From contig NC_066592.1 in the NCBI RefSeq assembly GCF_905475345.1, positions 3,138,501 to 3,202,500 on the forward strand: 64,000 bases of DNA, written 5' to 3'. The notes under the pieces are model-generated. The model did not search any database and had not been told where the DNA came from. It was given only the letters and a program-made list of their open reading frames with translations. Positions 51,381 through 64,000 of this stretch are shown here, piece by piece. The position numbers and the translations under genes are program-made. Within the stretch, counting starts at the first letter, position 1, and each line of letters begins with the position of its first letter. Source of the DNA: Vespula vulgaris (Eukaryota > Arthropoda > Insecta > Hymenoptera > Vespidae).

Positions 51381-53918
51381 TCACAAAGTAATATACGTTC
51401 GTTTACGATGCATAATATAAGCTATGATCGTCCATAGGACAACACCCCAAATAGCTTCTACCAATACCAAAGTACGACCTTGCATATTACCGATACGCCA
51501 ATGAAATGGAAAGATCTGATAGCATAAATGATGACCGATGTATATAAGAAGAGCGTTCATTCCTAAAATTGATCAAAAGATTAGAGATATTATATGGAAA
51601 AAAAAGAAAAGAAAAAGAAAAGAAGTGATGCGAATTTTTTCAATTACTTTAATTACCTACCAGGAATTCGAAATGGTCCACCTCTCCATATTCTTGCAAC
51701 GTCCACGAGTAAGTAACAAGCTGATAAAAGACCAAGAGCAAAGGCAGTCGTTACCAGTGCAAAAGATAACGACCATAAATTTTTATTTACGGGTATGACG
51801 TAAACGTGAGCAAGAAATCCTACGATAGCTAAAAATACCGCCCATAGGAGCCACCTTACGACCCTATCCTTCCAATCCTTATAGCACAATAAAATCTCTC
51901 CTGCCTGGACTCCAAGAAATACTTGGAATATTGTTGTCAGGCAACCTAAAATAATAAAAAAGGATATTTTCGAGCAAACTTTTTCATTTCTTTTTCTATC
52001 CTTTATTTACCTAAAATACCCTCAGGATCGAAGGGTTTAGATCCGTAAACCGAGATTATCAACAGGTTTTGAAACAAGTGTTTGGGTGTTAGGATCAAGT
52101 CGTCTATATATCCAGCAGCACCACCGGTACAATTAAAATATTTTCCGTCTTCGTGACGTCCACCAGGACCGAGATAACCTCTGTGATAACGTCACTTATT
52201 TGATTTTCTATGATAATTAGAAATCTATCGAAATCATACGTACATACGTGGGACATCCTGGTACTGAAAGTTTGAACGTTAATATGCAATGAACAACGAC
52301 GATGCATAGAACGATGATCCATTGTGGTAACAAAATGGATATATCCTTTAATCGTTGATGCATTAGACTCTGAAATAAATCCATCAACGGTGCACAGATT
52401 ATATTATTCGTACAATTTTATGATTATAGATTTGTTCGATATTACGATTCGCTCACTTGAATTTTTTTAGGTTTTCTCGGTGTTAGAAATAGAAACATCA
52501 GAGCAACTACAAGATAAGCAACACCGAATCTTTGCAACACACCGAATATTCGTATTTTTTCCAGCTGCGGCATGCTAGCGAGAGTGTTTAATGCAACGCC
52601 GATAAGAAATAACAGGATGCTTCTCTGTTAAAAAAAGAAGAAAAAGGAATGAAAAAAATTATAATTATGTTATAATTCATTATTAATTCTATCTACGTTC
52701 TGATTTATTTACCTTAAGAATTCCAAAAAACATTTCTAATTTCAAAACGCCACGTGATAATTGCGAGGACATGGCTATAGGAATACAAACTCCCATAATC
52801 CACATGAAACATGGAAAGACCAAATCTCCTATTAATAAACCATTCCAAGTTGCGTGCTCCAATAGATAATATCCTCCAGCACCGCTATTAACGAAGATCA
52901 TAAACAAAATGCTGATCCTACGGTATTCGAAATTATAAACACTATTAATTTACTTCAAATGAAATAATTTAATGAAACTCTCCAATTAAATAACTTAATG
53001 AATACCCTCTAAATGTGTCGATAGATTTCACTCGTCGTTTCTTCGTAGGATCGTTAGCTATCTGATCGTTAGTATGTTTCAAACATTTTTCTTGAATCAA
53101 TTGCCATATTTGTCGTGACAATGATATTCCAATTAGAAAGCATATTATTATACCGAAAACAATGAGGAGAGCTACGGTAAAGAGAAATCTTCTTATTATT
53201 TTCCTTTTTTTTTTCTTTTCATATAAATAAAAATCAACTTTGAAAGTTCTTCAACATAAATCAATGGAAAAAAAAGAAAAAACTCACTGATGTAAGAATT
53301 GGTTGGTCGTATCAGTGTGTTGAGGAAACAACTATCGTTTCGAATTAATAATTCATAACTGCCGTATTCTCCTATATTTGGTGAAAGTTTGCAAATCGCG
53401 GTACTAAAATTAAAAAGGAAAGAAAAAAGAAAAGAGACAACAAAAATTATACCTTGCATTGTTTTTAAGTTTAAGTAGAAACACGTATATTAATACCTGA
53501 TATTTTTGACAGATATATATTCGTTAGAACCATCGACGTTCAGTACCGCCCATTTCATAGATCTGGCAGTATTAAATTTCACGCTATAATTCGCGGTTGA
53601 AATCAAAGATACCCGACTGTACGGACACTAAAGAAAGGAAAGAGAATTTAATAAGAGAGAAAAAAAAGAAATAAAAACATAAGAAAATAAAAAACTCAAA
53701 CAAACAAAAATAAGAAGAACAAAATTATAATAAATAATTTCGAAATATCGATTCGTTCGATTGTTAATAATATCAATAAAAATTATTTAATTAAAACCTA
53801 CCAAAACGCAATCGGATGAAAGCGCATAAAGCCATGCATTCGATTTATCTTCATTTCTTAATTTAACACAAGCTTCGTCGTACTTTAAGTCACTGTGAAA
53901 ACACTGCTTTTCGAACAT
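51381..53918 (-). CDS. HGSNAT: Heparan-alpha-glucosaminide N-acetyltransferase (HGSNAT)
   Basis: Lysosomal membrane enzyme that carries an acetyl group from cytosolic acetyl-CoA to the terminal glucosamine of heparan sulfate. Ten exons in transcription order: 53802-53918, 53497-53627, 53288-53403, 53006-53171, 52713-52917, 52457-52624, 52248-52369, 52011-52180, 51661-51945 and 51381-51562; 1662 nt, 553 aa, phases all agree. A luminal N-terminal part with several Cys is followed by a first membrane segment (LLIVFGIIICFLIG). Next come VKSIDTFRG and the catalytic-type His198 in LLEHATWNGLLIGDLVFP, then about ten more membrane segments with PGCPTGYLGPGG, NCTGGAAGYID, DPEGILG and IPVNKNLWSLSF, all close to human HGSNAT. 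It is shorter than the human protein because the N-terminal extension and signal sequence are missing from the frame. Convergent with the gene ending at 50637. Confidence 0.96.
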
Positions 53919-54884
53919 TTTTTTTTCTACTCGAGATTTCAACTAAAAATAAAAATAAGTACTTTCGTAATTCCGTAAAAGTTCATATAGACATATACAT
54001 AACGAATCTCTGTTGAACAGCACAGAGAAAGTGGAACAGAATATAGCAGTCTTATCATCAAGATTTTAGATATTGTATCGTCGATATATATATATATATA
54101 TATATATGTAATTGTATCATAGTCGATCGATAGTTAATCACAAACTAAACAGAAAATATCATAAACTGTTATTTACTATACCATTACTATATTTATGAAC
54201 GCATCGATCAACAGATGCAATGAAACGATATTATGCTCGATAAATAGAATATATGTATCAATAGATCCTTGATCCTTTTACGGAATCCGTTCTTAATTAG
54301 ACAAACTATATCAACATGTTAATCTTCTTAACTGTTTCAAGTTATTCCGGCTTTTCCTCAGTAAGTAGAAAACGTACATTCCGATGCAGACAAACCGTAT
54401 AAACGTGAAAGTACTCGTAACCCAGATTTACAAATCGGCTTAAAAGATGCATATTTTTATGATGCATCTTAATTAAATCGTACTATTCTTCTCGCTTGAT
54501 CACATATAATTAGACAAATGAACTGACAATGATTTGTAAAATCTCATTGAATTTTAACGCATCTATTGTTTTATTAAATCTGGCCACATATTTATCGTAT
54601 TAAAGATTATGATTTATCGTATAAGACGATTATTAAATATACGATAGATTTGAAAAGATAATAAATATTTGCTATATGAAATTAATTTAAGAATACGATA
54701 AGGTCATGTTATCGTCAAAATTATTTTTGAATAAATAAAATAATAATATTTTTTTTACAATCTCCTACGAAAATTAATGTAAGGTACATGTATATCAATA
54801 TCTATATAATTTTCATAAGTGCAATATTCAATTAAAAAAAAAAATTTATAATAAAAAGTAACTTACCAATTCTGAGATACTTTA
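53919..54884 (-). other. HGSNAT 5' leader, spliced
   Basis: The first coding exon begins at an acceptor (ttttag) in front of 53942 and is open for 8 codons before ATG 53918. A strong minus-strand donor (gaattg then gtaagt) at 54867 marks a likely leader exon. Joined to 53942, it places an in-frame TAA at 54882-54884, which supports ATG 53918 as the start. The transcription start is probably near 54900-55200, where ACCAATCACGGG (a CCAAT-type box) occurs at about 55160. Confidence 0.45.
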
Positions 54885-56021
54885 TATATTAAGAAAACAA
54901 TGCTATCGGTAAATCGATATTCACTTTTAATTATTCATTATAATTTCTAATACTTTCACTATAAATATAAAAAGTTCTCTAATTTTTTTCTAGATATATA
55001 TATATATATATATATAAATGCAAAGAAATGTCCTATATAAGTAAACGTTTATAATGATACAAATATTATCACATTTCACGATAATACGATCTGATTCGTT
55101 GAAAGTAACTAAAGCGACTGAGCGACTTTAGTATATTGGAATGCATTACTGTAGTTTCACCAATCACGGGAGCGCCACTCGATCGTGCGAATATTCTGGT
55201 TGACCTTTCTGTTGGCATTTAGTATTAAATTTTTCTAACAAGTATGTACACTCTTACGTCAATTAAAAAGATTGTTATACAATTATTTAGCTTGAAAATA
55301 TTTATTAAAAAAAAATAATAAATAAATAAAAACAAAAAAGAAAAAAAAAACAGAAATACTACCGATAAATTTAATACCCTTAAATTATAGATACATGAAT
55401 ATTTAAAATGTGTGTCAAATGGGAAAGGAGAGATTAATAATTACATTTTAAATATTGCATTGGACAAGGATCTATTTCATTATTTTTGTGTTAACTTATT
55501 TTTGTATTAACATCTTTACAAACAACTGCAAAGATGAAAAAAGATGAATTTTCTTTTATTTCTAAAAAATATCAATTTCGTATTAAAATCAATCTCTTAC
55601 CTCTTAACGAACGTGTTTCTCATACACGGCATTATTTAATTAAGAGCACAAAAATCAATATTGTGATTTCAATATAAATTTATAATGATTTAATACATTT
55701 TAATATTTAATTTAGTGTATTAATAACGATATATAATAATGAGCTAGATAAAATAAAAGATTAATATCGCGATAATAATACAAGTTTTAGGTTTACAGTT
55801 ACTCTCATGTATAAATCACTGTGTGAATATGAGCGTGTCTGTGCCCCTCTTTTACGTCACGCAAATATCTGGCTTTTGATGCGGAATGATTAGTTATGTT
55901 TGTTTGTTTGTTTGTTTCTTCTTTTTTTTTCTTTTTGTTTTTTTGTTTTTTGTTATTTTTTTTTTTTTTTAATATTTATATATATAAGTCCATCTGCTCT
56001 CTTCCCAATATGTATTATAGG

Positions 56022-56059
<38 letters not shown>

Positions 56060-56283
56060 TGATGAACTTTTCACTTTGCACTTTTTTTTTCTTTCTTTCT
56101 TTATAACACACACAATTGCACCCATAGAATACCACGTTTCTCACTAAATTCTTCATCAAATCCCATGGTTATTTCGTGACCGATCCTTGGCACAAAAAAT
56201 ATATTATGACAAGAATCACAGCTGGACGCGGAACTATATAAGTTTTCAAATAGAACATATACAATCCATTTTTTCAAATCAAT
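54885..56283. other. Intergenic AT-rich DNA between Sec24 and HGSNAT
   Basis: Contains the presumed HGSNAT promoter at its left end and the 3' flank of Sec24 at its right end. It has T-rich runs near 55922-55970 and a TA run near 56030-56053. No coding exon is supported. Confidence 0.6.
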
Positions 56284-59200
56284 TTATGGTTTAAGAATCT
56301 CTCGTATTTCTTTGTGCATATGGCAAAGGAAATCAACGTAACTTGGACTACCATCGTTTCCTCTGTCCTCTATTAAGAAATGACGTAACACCATCTCCAA
56401 CTTTTCCCTCTGTCTTACTATCGTTAACTATAACAATTAAATCGTAAGTGAAAAAAAAAAAGAAAGAACAAAAAGATATTTCATCCAGATTTATCATCCA
56501 GATTTTATGAAAATATATTTAATGTATTAACTCACCCTCATGCAACGGTGTCTCTCGATTCGTATTTGATCAATAATTTCTCTTATTCTTTTATTTAATG
56601 AATTATCCAATATTGGCAGTGTATTGCGATCAGTATCGATCTTAATTACCGAAGGTACATCGAAGACCGCTTTTACCCATTGTGGAGAAAGTGCTACACC
56701 TAACCACAAGAACATATGCACACTGTTTTCTGAAAATAAAAAAAAAAAAAAAGAAAAAAAAATTTAATCACATAAAAAATATTATAATATACATATTACT
56801 TTGACAAGTAGCAGGTATAGAAATTTTTTATTAATTTGTAATTTTTTATTAAAAATTTGTTTATTATACATACCAAGTAAATAAGCTCCGTCCTCCGTAA
56901 ATTTGTCGATAGAACAACGTAACATCTGAGGTAAATCTGTGCTATCTGGATCAACATCATGCAGAGGAAGTAATCTGGGATACATGTAAACAACGGATGT
57001 TGAAATAGGCATTGTAGCAACAGCTTGCATAACAAATGATCTATCATCTATTGTCATATCCGAGCCTAAAATTAAAGGAAATGTTTTTTACATTTTATTG
57101 ATTTTATTTTTTACAAATCATTTATTATATATCTAAAATTTAAATAAACTTACCACCAGTAACTGCATCGCTTTTCAATATGCAATTAACATATAATGGA
57201 AGTAACTTCATACATTCCGGTAATATCAATTGACCGGCGTTGGACGCAGAAGCACAATTTTTTCTATACGCCGCAAGCATGTTCGCACATCTTGCGATTA
57301 AGTTATCTTTGACGGCTCTTGGCGTTGATTCAATTACTTTAAACACACCTACAAAAACGCATACCGAACGAAATATTAGTAATCACGGTAGAAAGTTTCT
57401 CTCTTTTTTTTTTTTTTCTTTTTTCTTTTTTATATATATGTATACTAAAAAAAATTACGAGTTAAAGTTAACGTTGACACTTACTTTCTTTGGAGAAATA
57501 ATTAACAATAGCATCTAAATCGCAAGTACGATATAACTCGGCCATTTGCGAAGAAGTCTTCAAACTGAGATTTAAAATACGTAATCGCCTAACTCCTCCG
57601 CAAGAAGTATATAATAAAGCAGCTTGTATATATACACCTTCATCTTCCGTCAATTTATCGTCGTGTTTAATCTCAACAGCAACAGCCTAAACATTTCAAT
57701 GAAATAAACTCTTCAAATATTATCCACATTCATAACTTATTATAGACTTATATATAAATTTATTTCTATCCTTACCTTATTACAATCTATACTAGCCAAC
57801 TCCATTTCGGTGGTATTTGACATAAAGAAATGTCCATAGAAATCTGTTGCTCTAACACCCGTAGAGGTACGTAAACGCATACGTGCATCGAAAGCAATTG
57901 GTCTACTGACATTAGTAATAACATCGGATACCAATCTGTCACCATCAACATCAGCCTAATTCATAAGTGAGTGCTATTTGCAATGTTATTTGTAATTGGA
58001 TTTTTTGTATAAACTGGAACTTACTTGAAAGTATGTATATTTATAAACTTCACCTCCAGTAAGCCGACATATTTGACTTATAGTTGCAATATCCACGTAC
58101 GAATTATTAAAAACGAAAAGATCGACGCTACATCCAACATCGACACATTCTTGTCCTAAATTGTTATAAACGTTATTTTGCGGAGCTGCGAAACAAACAA
58201 AGAAAAAAAGATTGATATTTTATTATAACATTATTTACAAGAATTTATATATATATATATATATATACATATACACACACACCTAATACTGATTTTTCTT
58301 TATCAGTACCAAGTAACTTGCGATCGTCACGATTTTTCAATTTGCCTGGAGCTTCGGCAATAGGTAAAGACGAATGAAATACTATTAACTTTCCTGCGCA
58401 TTCTGAAGCCTGTAATAAAGTATAGAATTGAATTCAAAAGGATACTTTATTTTAATAAAAAATAAATAAATAAATAAATACAAATAAAAAATATTAATAT
58501 ATACCTTTAATGCTTCAAGTCCAGCTCGTATGGCAGGAGCCAAAATAGTTTCTGTTTCACGTGTATCTGCAAACATAGCTGGTATCTGTGCCATCAAACT
58601 ATCGATAACTGTCTCGCTTTCTTCGATGTCACATAAGAATCCGTCGAGTAGAGGCATAAATACATCTTGTACATCACCCACAACCATCATTTGTGGTTGA
58701 GTAAGGCAAGGATTAACATTGTAAAAATGTACCGTGTTGTTGTACGTTACGAAACCTACTTTCATATTCGACTTCGATTGATCAACATCAACTGGTAAAT
58801 GTTTTATTATGGATTTCATCTCCGCACATAATAAATTTACTAAACCAGATTTGATCGTGTTGTATGAAACATCGATAACAAATATAATTGCTGGTGGTTT
58901 TGGAAAAATATTGTTCTATATAAAAAATCAAAAAAAAAAAAAAAAAAAAAGAGAAAAATAGAATAATTATTAATAACATAAAAATAATATAAAATAAAAA
59001 TGTCTCAAATTCCATTTTTTCCTTACTCTGCAATATTCTTTTGTAGCAATATATTCGTACGTTCCCAACATTAATTCTGGTCTTTCATAACGATCCATAC
59101 GTTGACCTCTATGATCCAAATGTTGAAAATATTCTGCTGGAACTATATTCGAAAAATAATATTTATTAGATTTATTAACATAATCGAATGATCTCTGATC

Positions 59201-61484
59201 GTTTTATTAATGTGCTTTACCTTCCGTCGTAGCTTTACAAAACATGCATTGAAATCTACGTCCAGCATCAATAAACTGCATAAATGGACTCATATATGCT
59301 TTACAACGTATACAACGGACTGGACCAATTTCTCCCATATCAACAACTGGTGGTTCGTATTCTCCTTCTTCAACACGTGCCATTGGACTTAGTATTAAAG
59401 CAAAAGGAACCCTAGTCTACAAAATTAAATTTATTTTTAATAATACTGCAATTGATACATTTAAATGTTTTTGTATCGCATTATACTTACTTGTTTTATA
59501 ATATCTGCTGTAGTAGGAACAGTATACATTGTAGATCTAATATATCTAGGGGATGCATTTCCTTGATCTTGTGTTACAAACTTGGTAGTTACTAATGGTG
59601 GAACTAATCCTATTTGATTCGTAACAAACACACCACCTTTTGTACGTTGATCATCTTGTATAACTTGTATCTATAAAATTAAATACTTTTTAAAACTATA
59701 TCCCCTTGGAACGTGTAGAATTATGTTGATAATATCTTACTGGACTGGGCATTTGTTCAGGATCCAGGCGTCTGGCTTGTTGAGGTTGCATGCCTGGCTG
59801 ATAACTTTCTGTAGAACTCATTGGACCACTTGGATAAGGACTTCTTTGATTTGCATACATATCCTGACAAAAAATAACTCGTAAAGTATATAATAAAAGT
59901 TTATGAACAGTATATTAGCAGTCTATTGCAATAAATTTTTACCGTCTGATTGTGGTATCCTGGTTGAGGATAACCTCCTTGTTGATAATTTGTCATAGGT
60001 GGAGGCATTGCACGATTAAGACCAGGATTTGTCATAGTTTGTCCAGACATTGGAGGAGCAGAAGGATATTGTCGTCCCGGTTGAGGTAAAGGATAATCAG
60101 ATAAAGGAGGTATATGACTTTGTCCACTTTGCTCATACACAGGTGGGTTTGTGATGAAAGCTTGTTCCGAGATTTTGTTTTGAGAGCTAGGTGGCATTTG
60201 AGTCATAGTATTGGACATATTCTGTGAGCTAGATGGCATTTGAGCCGGTGTATTAGACATAGTTTGCGAGTTAAGTGGCATTCGATTTAAAGGGTTAGAC
60301 ATCATATTTTGCGAGCTAGGTGGCATATGAGCCGAAGTATTAGATATATTTTGCGATCTGGGTGGCATTTGACCTGCAACATTAGGCATCATGCTTTGTG
60401 ATCTCGGTTGCATTTCAGCTCCAGAATTAGACATAAGGTTTTGCGAAGTTGGTGGCATTTGGGCCATAGTATTAGACATCATGCTCTGTGATCTGGGTGG
60501 CATTTCAACCCCAGAATTAGACATAAGACTTTGCGAAGTAGGTGGCATCTGAGGAGCAGCATTAGACATCATGCTCTGTGATCTGGGTTGCATTTCAGGC
60601 CCAGAATTAGACATAAAATTTTGTGAACTAGGTGGCATTTGAGGAGCAGCATTAGACATCATGTTCTGAGAACTAGGCGGCATTTGAGCCGTAGCATTAG
60701 ACATCATGTTCTGAGAACTAGGTGGCATTTGAGCTGTGGCGTTAGACATGTTTTGAGAACTCGGTGGCATATGAGCCGAAGCATTTATCAAATTTTGATT
60801 ATTAGGTGGCATTTGTGCCATGGTATTAGAAATCATATTTTGAGTACCAGGTGGCATTTGAGCCAAAGTATTAGACATAGGGGTTTGATTATTTGGTGGC
60901 ATTTGTGCTGCCGTATTTGACATAACACTTTGACTACTGGGTGGCATTTTTGCGGGAAGATTAGACATTGTGCTTTGGCCACTAGGTGGCATATGAGGCA
61001 AAGCATTGGACATTGAATTTTGACTGCTAGGTGATACTGACGTTACCGTACTAGACATTATATTTTGACTACTGGGTGGCATAGAAGCTGAAGGATTAGA
61101 TATATTTTGATTATTATGTGATATAGGACTTGAATATTGCGGAAGCTGATTTGGTACAAGAGAATTTAATAATTGTCCCTGGCTAGTAGGTGGAATGGAA
61201 TACATAGGATGTTTGGGTGGCCCAGACATATTTGTCATTGGAGGTTGAATGTTGGATTGCATTTGATATCCAGAAGATTGCAAACCAGAAAAATTCTGTT
61301 GTCCCATCATCGAAGGCGGTGATTTAACAAAATTTTGTTGATTCGGCAATGGTGGTGGAAACATGTTTGGTTGGCCAGATAAAGGTGGTGCATTTATATT
61401 AGGAGGTTCAGAATAATGATGTCCTGGATTTGGTGGTCCTGGCATGGGGGGATACTGCTGTCCTTTAATGGATGGTCCAGACAT
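56284..61484 (-). CDS. Sec24CD: Sec24, C/D-type COPII cargo adaptor
   Basis: Subunit of the inner COPII coat that pairs with Sec23 and binds cargo at ER exit sites. Fourteen exons in transcription order: 59943-61484, 59741-59863, 59491-59670, 59221-59416, 59027-59142, 58505-58915, 58283-58409, 58025-58185, 57776-57955, 57485-57686, 57154-57348, 56874-57065, 56536-56729 and 56284-56427; 3963 nt, 1320 aa, all phases agree. Order: a long disordered Pro/Gln/Met/Ser N-terminus with about 21 tandem repeats (residues about 133-440), then the zinc finger (Cys650, 653, 672, 675: CX2C-X18-CX2C), the trunk (AIIFVIDVSYNTIKSGLV), the beta-sandwich and helical regions (LYRTCDLDAIVNYF, RCANMLAAYRKNCA), and the gelsolin-like end (SVHMFLWLGVALSPQW) finishing in REILKP. 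It is longer than human SEC24C or SEC24D (about 1,030-1,095 aa), and the repeat explains the excess. The first ATG follows a short leader. Confidence 0.97.
60165..61100 (-). repeat. Coding minisatellite in Sec24, about 21 units of about 15 aa
   Basis: Tandem units of about 45 bp encode variants of QMPPSSQNMMSNT. About 21 can be counted, some with one residue missing. In the middle, units alternate between a MPPTSQ type and a MQPRSQ or MPPRSQ type (for example MQPRSQSMMSNAAPQMPPTS), so a 90-bp dimer has been amplified within the array. The frame is kept throughout. Confidence 0.95.
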
Positions 61485-64000
61485 TTCTCACGTTGTGATA
61501 TAACCTATACGTTACGTTAATTACGTCTTGCGAATACCTGCGACATCAAAGGCATACATAACTTAGATGTCACATATATATTATTACAATTCAATATGAC
61601 TCGCAATAAATATTGTACAACTAGAAAAGCGAGTGTGAAACATGCCATTACGTTACTAAAACTCCTACTTACGAGCGATCAGTAGAACGAGAGAATTATC
61701 GTATGTTTTAAGTTTCTAAATGCCCACTTACGTGATTAAACGCATTTAAATCATAACAAAACTTAATATCTTCACAAATGTTTACACTTAAACGAAGAAC
61801 ATCCACTCATCTGCAAGAGTAACTGCTGCCGATGCCACGTAAGGTGGCATTGCGCATGCGCCTGGCGGCACGTTGACTAGACACGTCATAATAAAAATTG
61901 GGCCGATACAAACAGATTTTAACCAATTAAACTTCATATCGAACATTATGCATACATCAATTATCGTCCGCTTAAAATATTTATAATAAATTGCGTATTC
62001 TAATATAAGCTCTTGATTATTTATTACAATAACACTAACGTCGATGTACTCGTTCTACGATTGATTAGTTAGTAACTCCTTTTAGCGCGTTATTTGAAAA
62101 CCAGACACATCACACTTTTCTCTTTTTACATTAACGAGAATACAATTTTAATTATATTTCGCATAATTGACTCTAGATAATTTTTTGTAGTTTGATGAAT
62201 AATTAAAAATACAAGGAATGTGTTACAATGGCGACATCGTTACTATTTTATTATCAAACGTATTCGTTTATTTTCGTGTCCCTCGTGACGAGATGACTCA
62301 ATGAGTGTTTAACCTTGATCGTTAGAATTATTTTCTTTGTTCTAATTTCATTATTTGACAAACTTATTACATCGATTTAGCGTTTAAATCGTTGATTTCG
62401 TAAGTTGGAAAAACAAAAACGATAGTCTCTTTGTCTTCCTCTCCCTATCTTTATTTCAATAAAAAATAAGTCTTATCGAATAATTGCAAGATGATAGTTC
62501 TATTTAATCTCGTTCTTATCTTGCGTTTAGTAAAAAAAATATTTGTTCGTTGTGTATTCGGCAACAAAAAAAATATTGCCTTTGTTTGACCAATCAGATA
62601 GGTTTATGGGTGGAGATGGACGATCAGCTGATCGCATCTTCACGCATCAAAACTTTCACCTTTGAATATTTTCTCTATTGTCATAGGTGCATTAAAAAAA
62701 ATCGAATACATAATTAACATTCAACAGGGTTACAACTTTACTACGCAAACATATTTACGATTTTTTTTTTGTATAATATATTACGAAGTCCTTTTTTCTT
62801 GAAAATATCGTAAATATCGGAATATAACGAGAAAAATTCATTTCGAATGACCAATCTATACGAATGAAAAAATATAATTTGTATATTACAAAAAAGAAAA
62901 CATAAGAAGACGAAAAAAACAAAAAAGAGTTTACATTCGATGTAATCGATATAAAACGTAATCGAAACGATATATAATAACGTTCGTGTGAAAGTTCTAC
63001 CGTAATTTTTCTTTTGAAAATGAAATCTTCAGAAATCTTTTTTAATATTATATATACGAGTATGTTACACCAGAGAATACTACAAACAAAATCGATACTA
63101 TTTATTCTTCACGCGTGTTTATTTGAAGAATTACTACGTTTAAAAGTTCTCAATCGGCGTGTTTAACAAAAAAATAACGTTTATTTTATTTACTATAATA
63201 TTTTTTCTATATATTACTTAACGGATTATAATCAATATTTTTTAATTATTGGTTTTATAACAGTAACAACAATATAACGACAAAATATTGATTTAATTAA
63301 CCTAATAACATAATTATGTGATAAGTTATTTAATTCGTTTATTCAATTTTGAAACGATTCTACCTTAGTAGAATTTCTATAATTCCTCGCTCGTAATCTT
63401 CTTAAAGACGCTCAATGGTATTTAATTCCGAAGGTTAAAAAGGTATTCTGGTTTTTAAAATCTTCTTATACATAATATCATTTATGATATCTTGAATTTT
63501 TATAAGAAGTTTAGAATAAGTAATTCCTTGAGTTGAGAATTTTAATACCATAATACTTTTTTGATCATGTTTAATAATTGGTATATGACATTATTTTTTG
63601 TATTAACTAAACGTCGCACATAACGTTTTCTATAACTTTCAAATTTAAACTTGTCCAAATAAAGTTTAACAATTACTCAATTTTTAATAATTCAATCACA
63701 ATATTCTTTGACAAACATTAATCAAGGTATTTTATTTTGCTCATTAATTAATTCTAACTCTATCAAAAAGTTTAATATCATATAATTTCCTTATTACTAT
63801 ATAATGTAAACCTGCACTGACCTTTCACAGATTTATAATAGAAACTTTTGAACGCGTTAGTTTATTCACTCTTCGAATAAATACGTACGCAGAGTATATA
63901 TCATAGATTCTTTTTTATATATATATAATATTCTTTCACTCGATATTAGACTTTATATATGATATCGATCAGAATTACTTTAAGCCTTTTCCTTCGAAAG
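61485..64000. other. Sec24 upstream and intergenic DNA
   Basis: Beyond the promoter region I see AT-rich DNA without a supported exon on either strand. A 12-bp palindrome GATCAGCTGATC lies at 62622-62633, inside a more GC-rich stretch (62580-62660), and ATGACTCA, an AP-1-like site, lies at about 62293. The window ends without reaching another gene that I can recognise. Confidence 0.6.
61851..61862. promoter_or_regulatory. NRF-1-type palindrome upstream of Sec24
   Basis: TGCGCATGCGCC matches the NRF-1 consensus (YGCGCAYGCGCR) at 11 of 12 positions, or all 12 on the shared core, about 370 bases upstream of the Sec24 ATG. In animals such sites sit in promoters of housekeeping genes; the Drosophila family member is Ewg. 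The position fits the Sec24 promoter. Confidence 0.55.

Noticed and set aside
52104..52322. Minus-strand frame MDHRSMHRRC in HGSNAT
   Set aside because: A shifted reading of the exon 52248-52369; the hydrophobic frame matches HGSNAT and the splice phases.
60639..60920. Plus-strand frame rich in Arg/His/Trp across the Sec24 repeat
   Set aside because: It is the regular antisense reading of the repeat, so it is open only because the repeat is in frame.
1..64000. tRNA, rRNA, CRISPR arrays or coding transposons
   Set aside because: I looked for cloverleaf-type boxes, spaced direct repeats and transposase or reverse-transcriptase motifs and found none that I could defend by eye.

Overview
The window is nuclear DNA of an animal, most likely an insect. 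It is AT-rich and crowded with microsatellites, its genes are split by GT-AG introns of very uneven length, and the proteins match animal families. A hymenopteran (wasp, ant or bee) is my best guess from the base composition and the FoxP exon organisation, but the sequence does not prove the order.

Five protein-coding genes can be read exon by exon, with every splice phase agreeing. (1) 1663-18466, plus: the 3' part of FoxP, from the leucine-zipper exon to the stop. It has two alternative exons for the second half of the forkhead domain. (2) 25532-31538, minus: a complete PTPDC1-type dual-specificity phosphatase (9 coding exons, 632 aa). (3) 33584-50637, plus: a large gene I cannot name with certainty, with three SR(S/A)FR-x-LQ motifs and the look of a Z-disc (PDZ-LIM/Zasp or synaptopodin-2-like) protein. 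It has a short and a long 3' end. (4) 51381-53918, minus: a complete HGSNAT, the lysosomal heparan-alpha-glucosaminide N-acetyltransferase (10 coding exons, 553 aa). (5) 56284-61484, minus: a complete Sec24 of the C/D class, the COPII cargo adaptor (14 coding exons, 1320 aa), with an expanded tandem repeat at its N-terminus.

Layout: 1-1662 is FoxP intron. 18467-25531 is FoxP 3' flank and intergenic DNA. Genes 2 and 3 stand head to head, about 2 kb apart between start codons. Genes 3 and 4 converge, and genes 4 and 5 follow each other on the minus strand. 61485-64000 is the Sec24 upstream region and holds a perfect NRF-1-type palindrome. The five genes do not form a pathway. They are a transcription factor, a phosphatase, a probable muscle protein, a lysosomal enzyme and a secretory-coat subunit.

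The points most worth a second look are these: the alternative FoxP forkhead exon, which loses the recognition-helix histidine and gains an AT-hook-like motif; the duplicated 126-nt exons, frame-shifted tail and alternative end of gene 3; the 21-copy repeat of Sec24; and the missing signal peptide of HGSNAT. I saw no virus, mobile element with coding capacity, CRISPR array or RNA gene that I could support.
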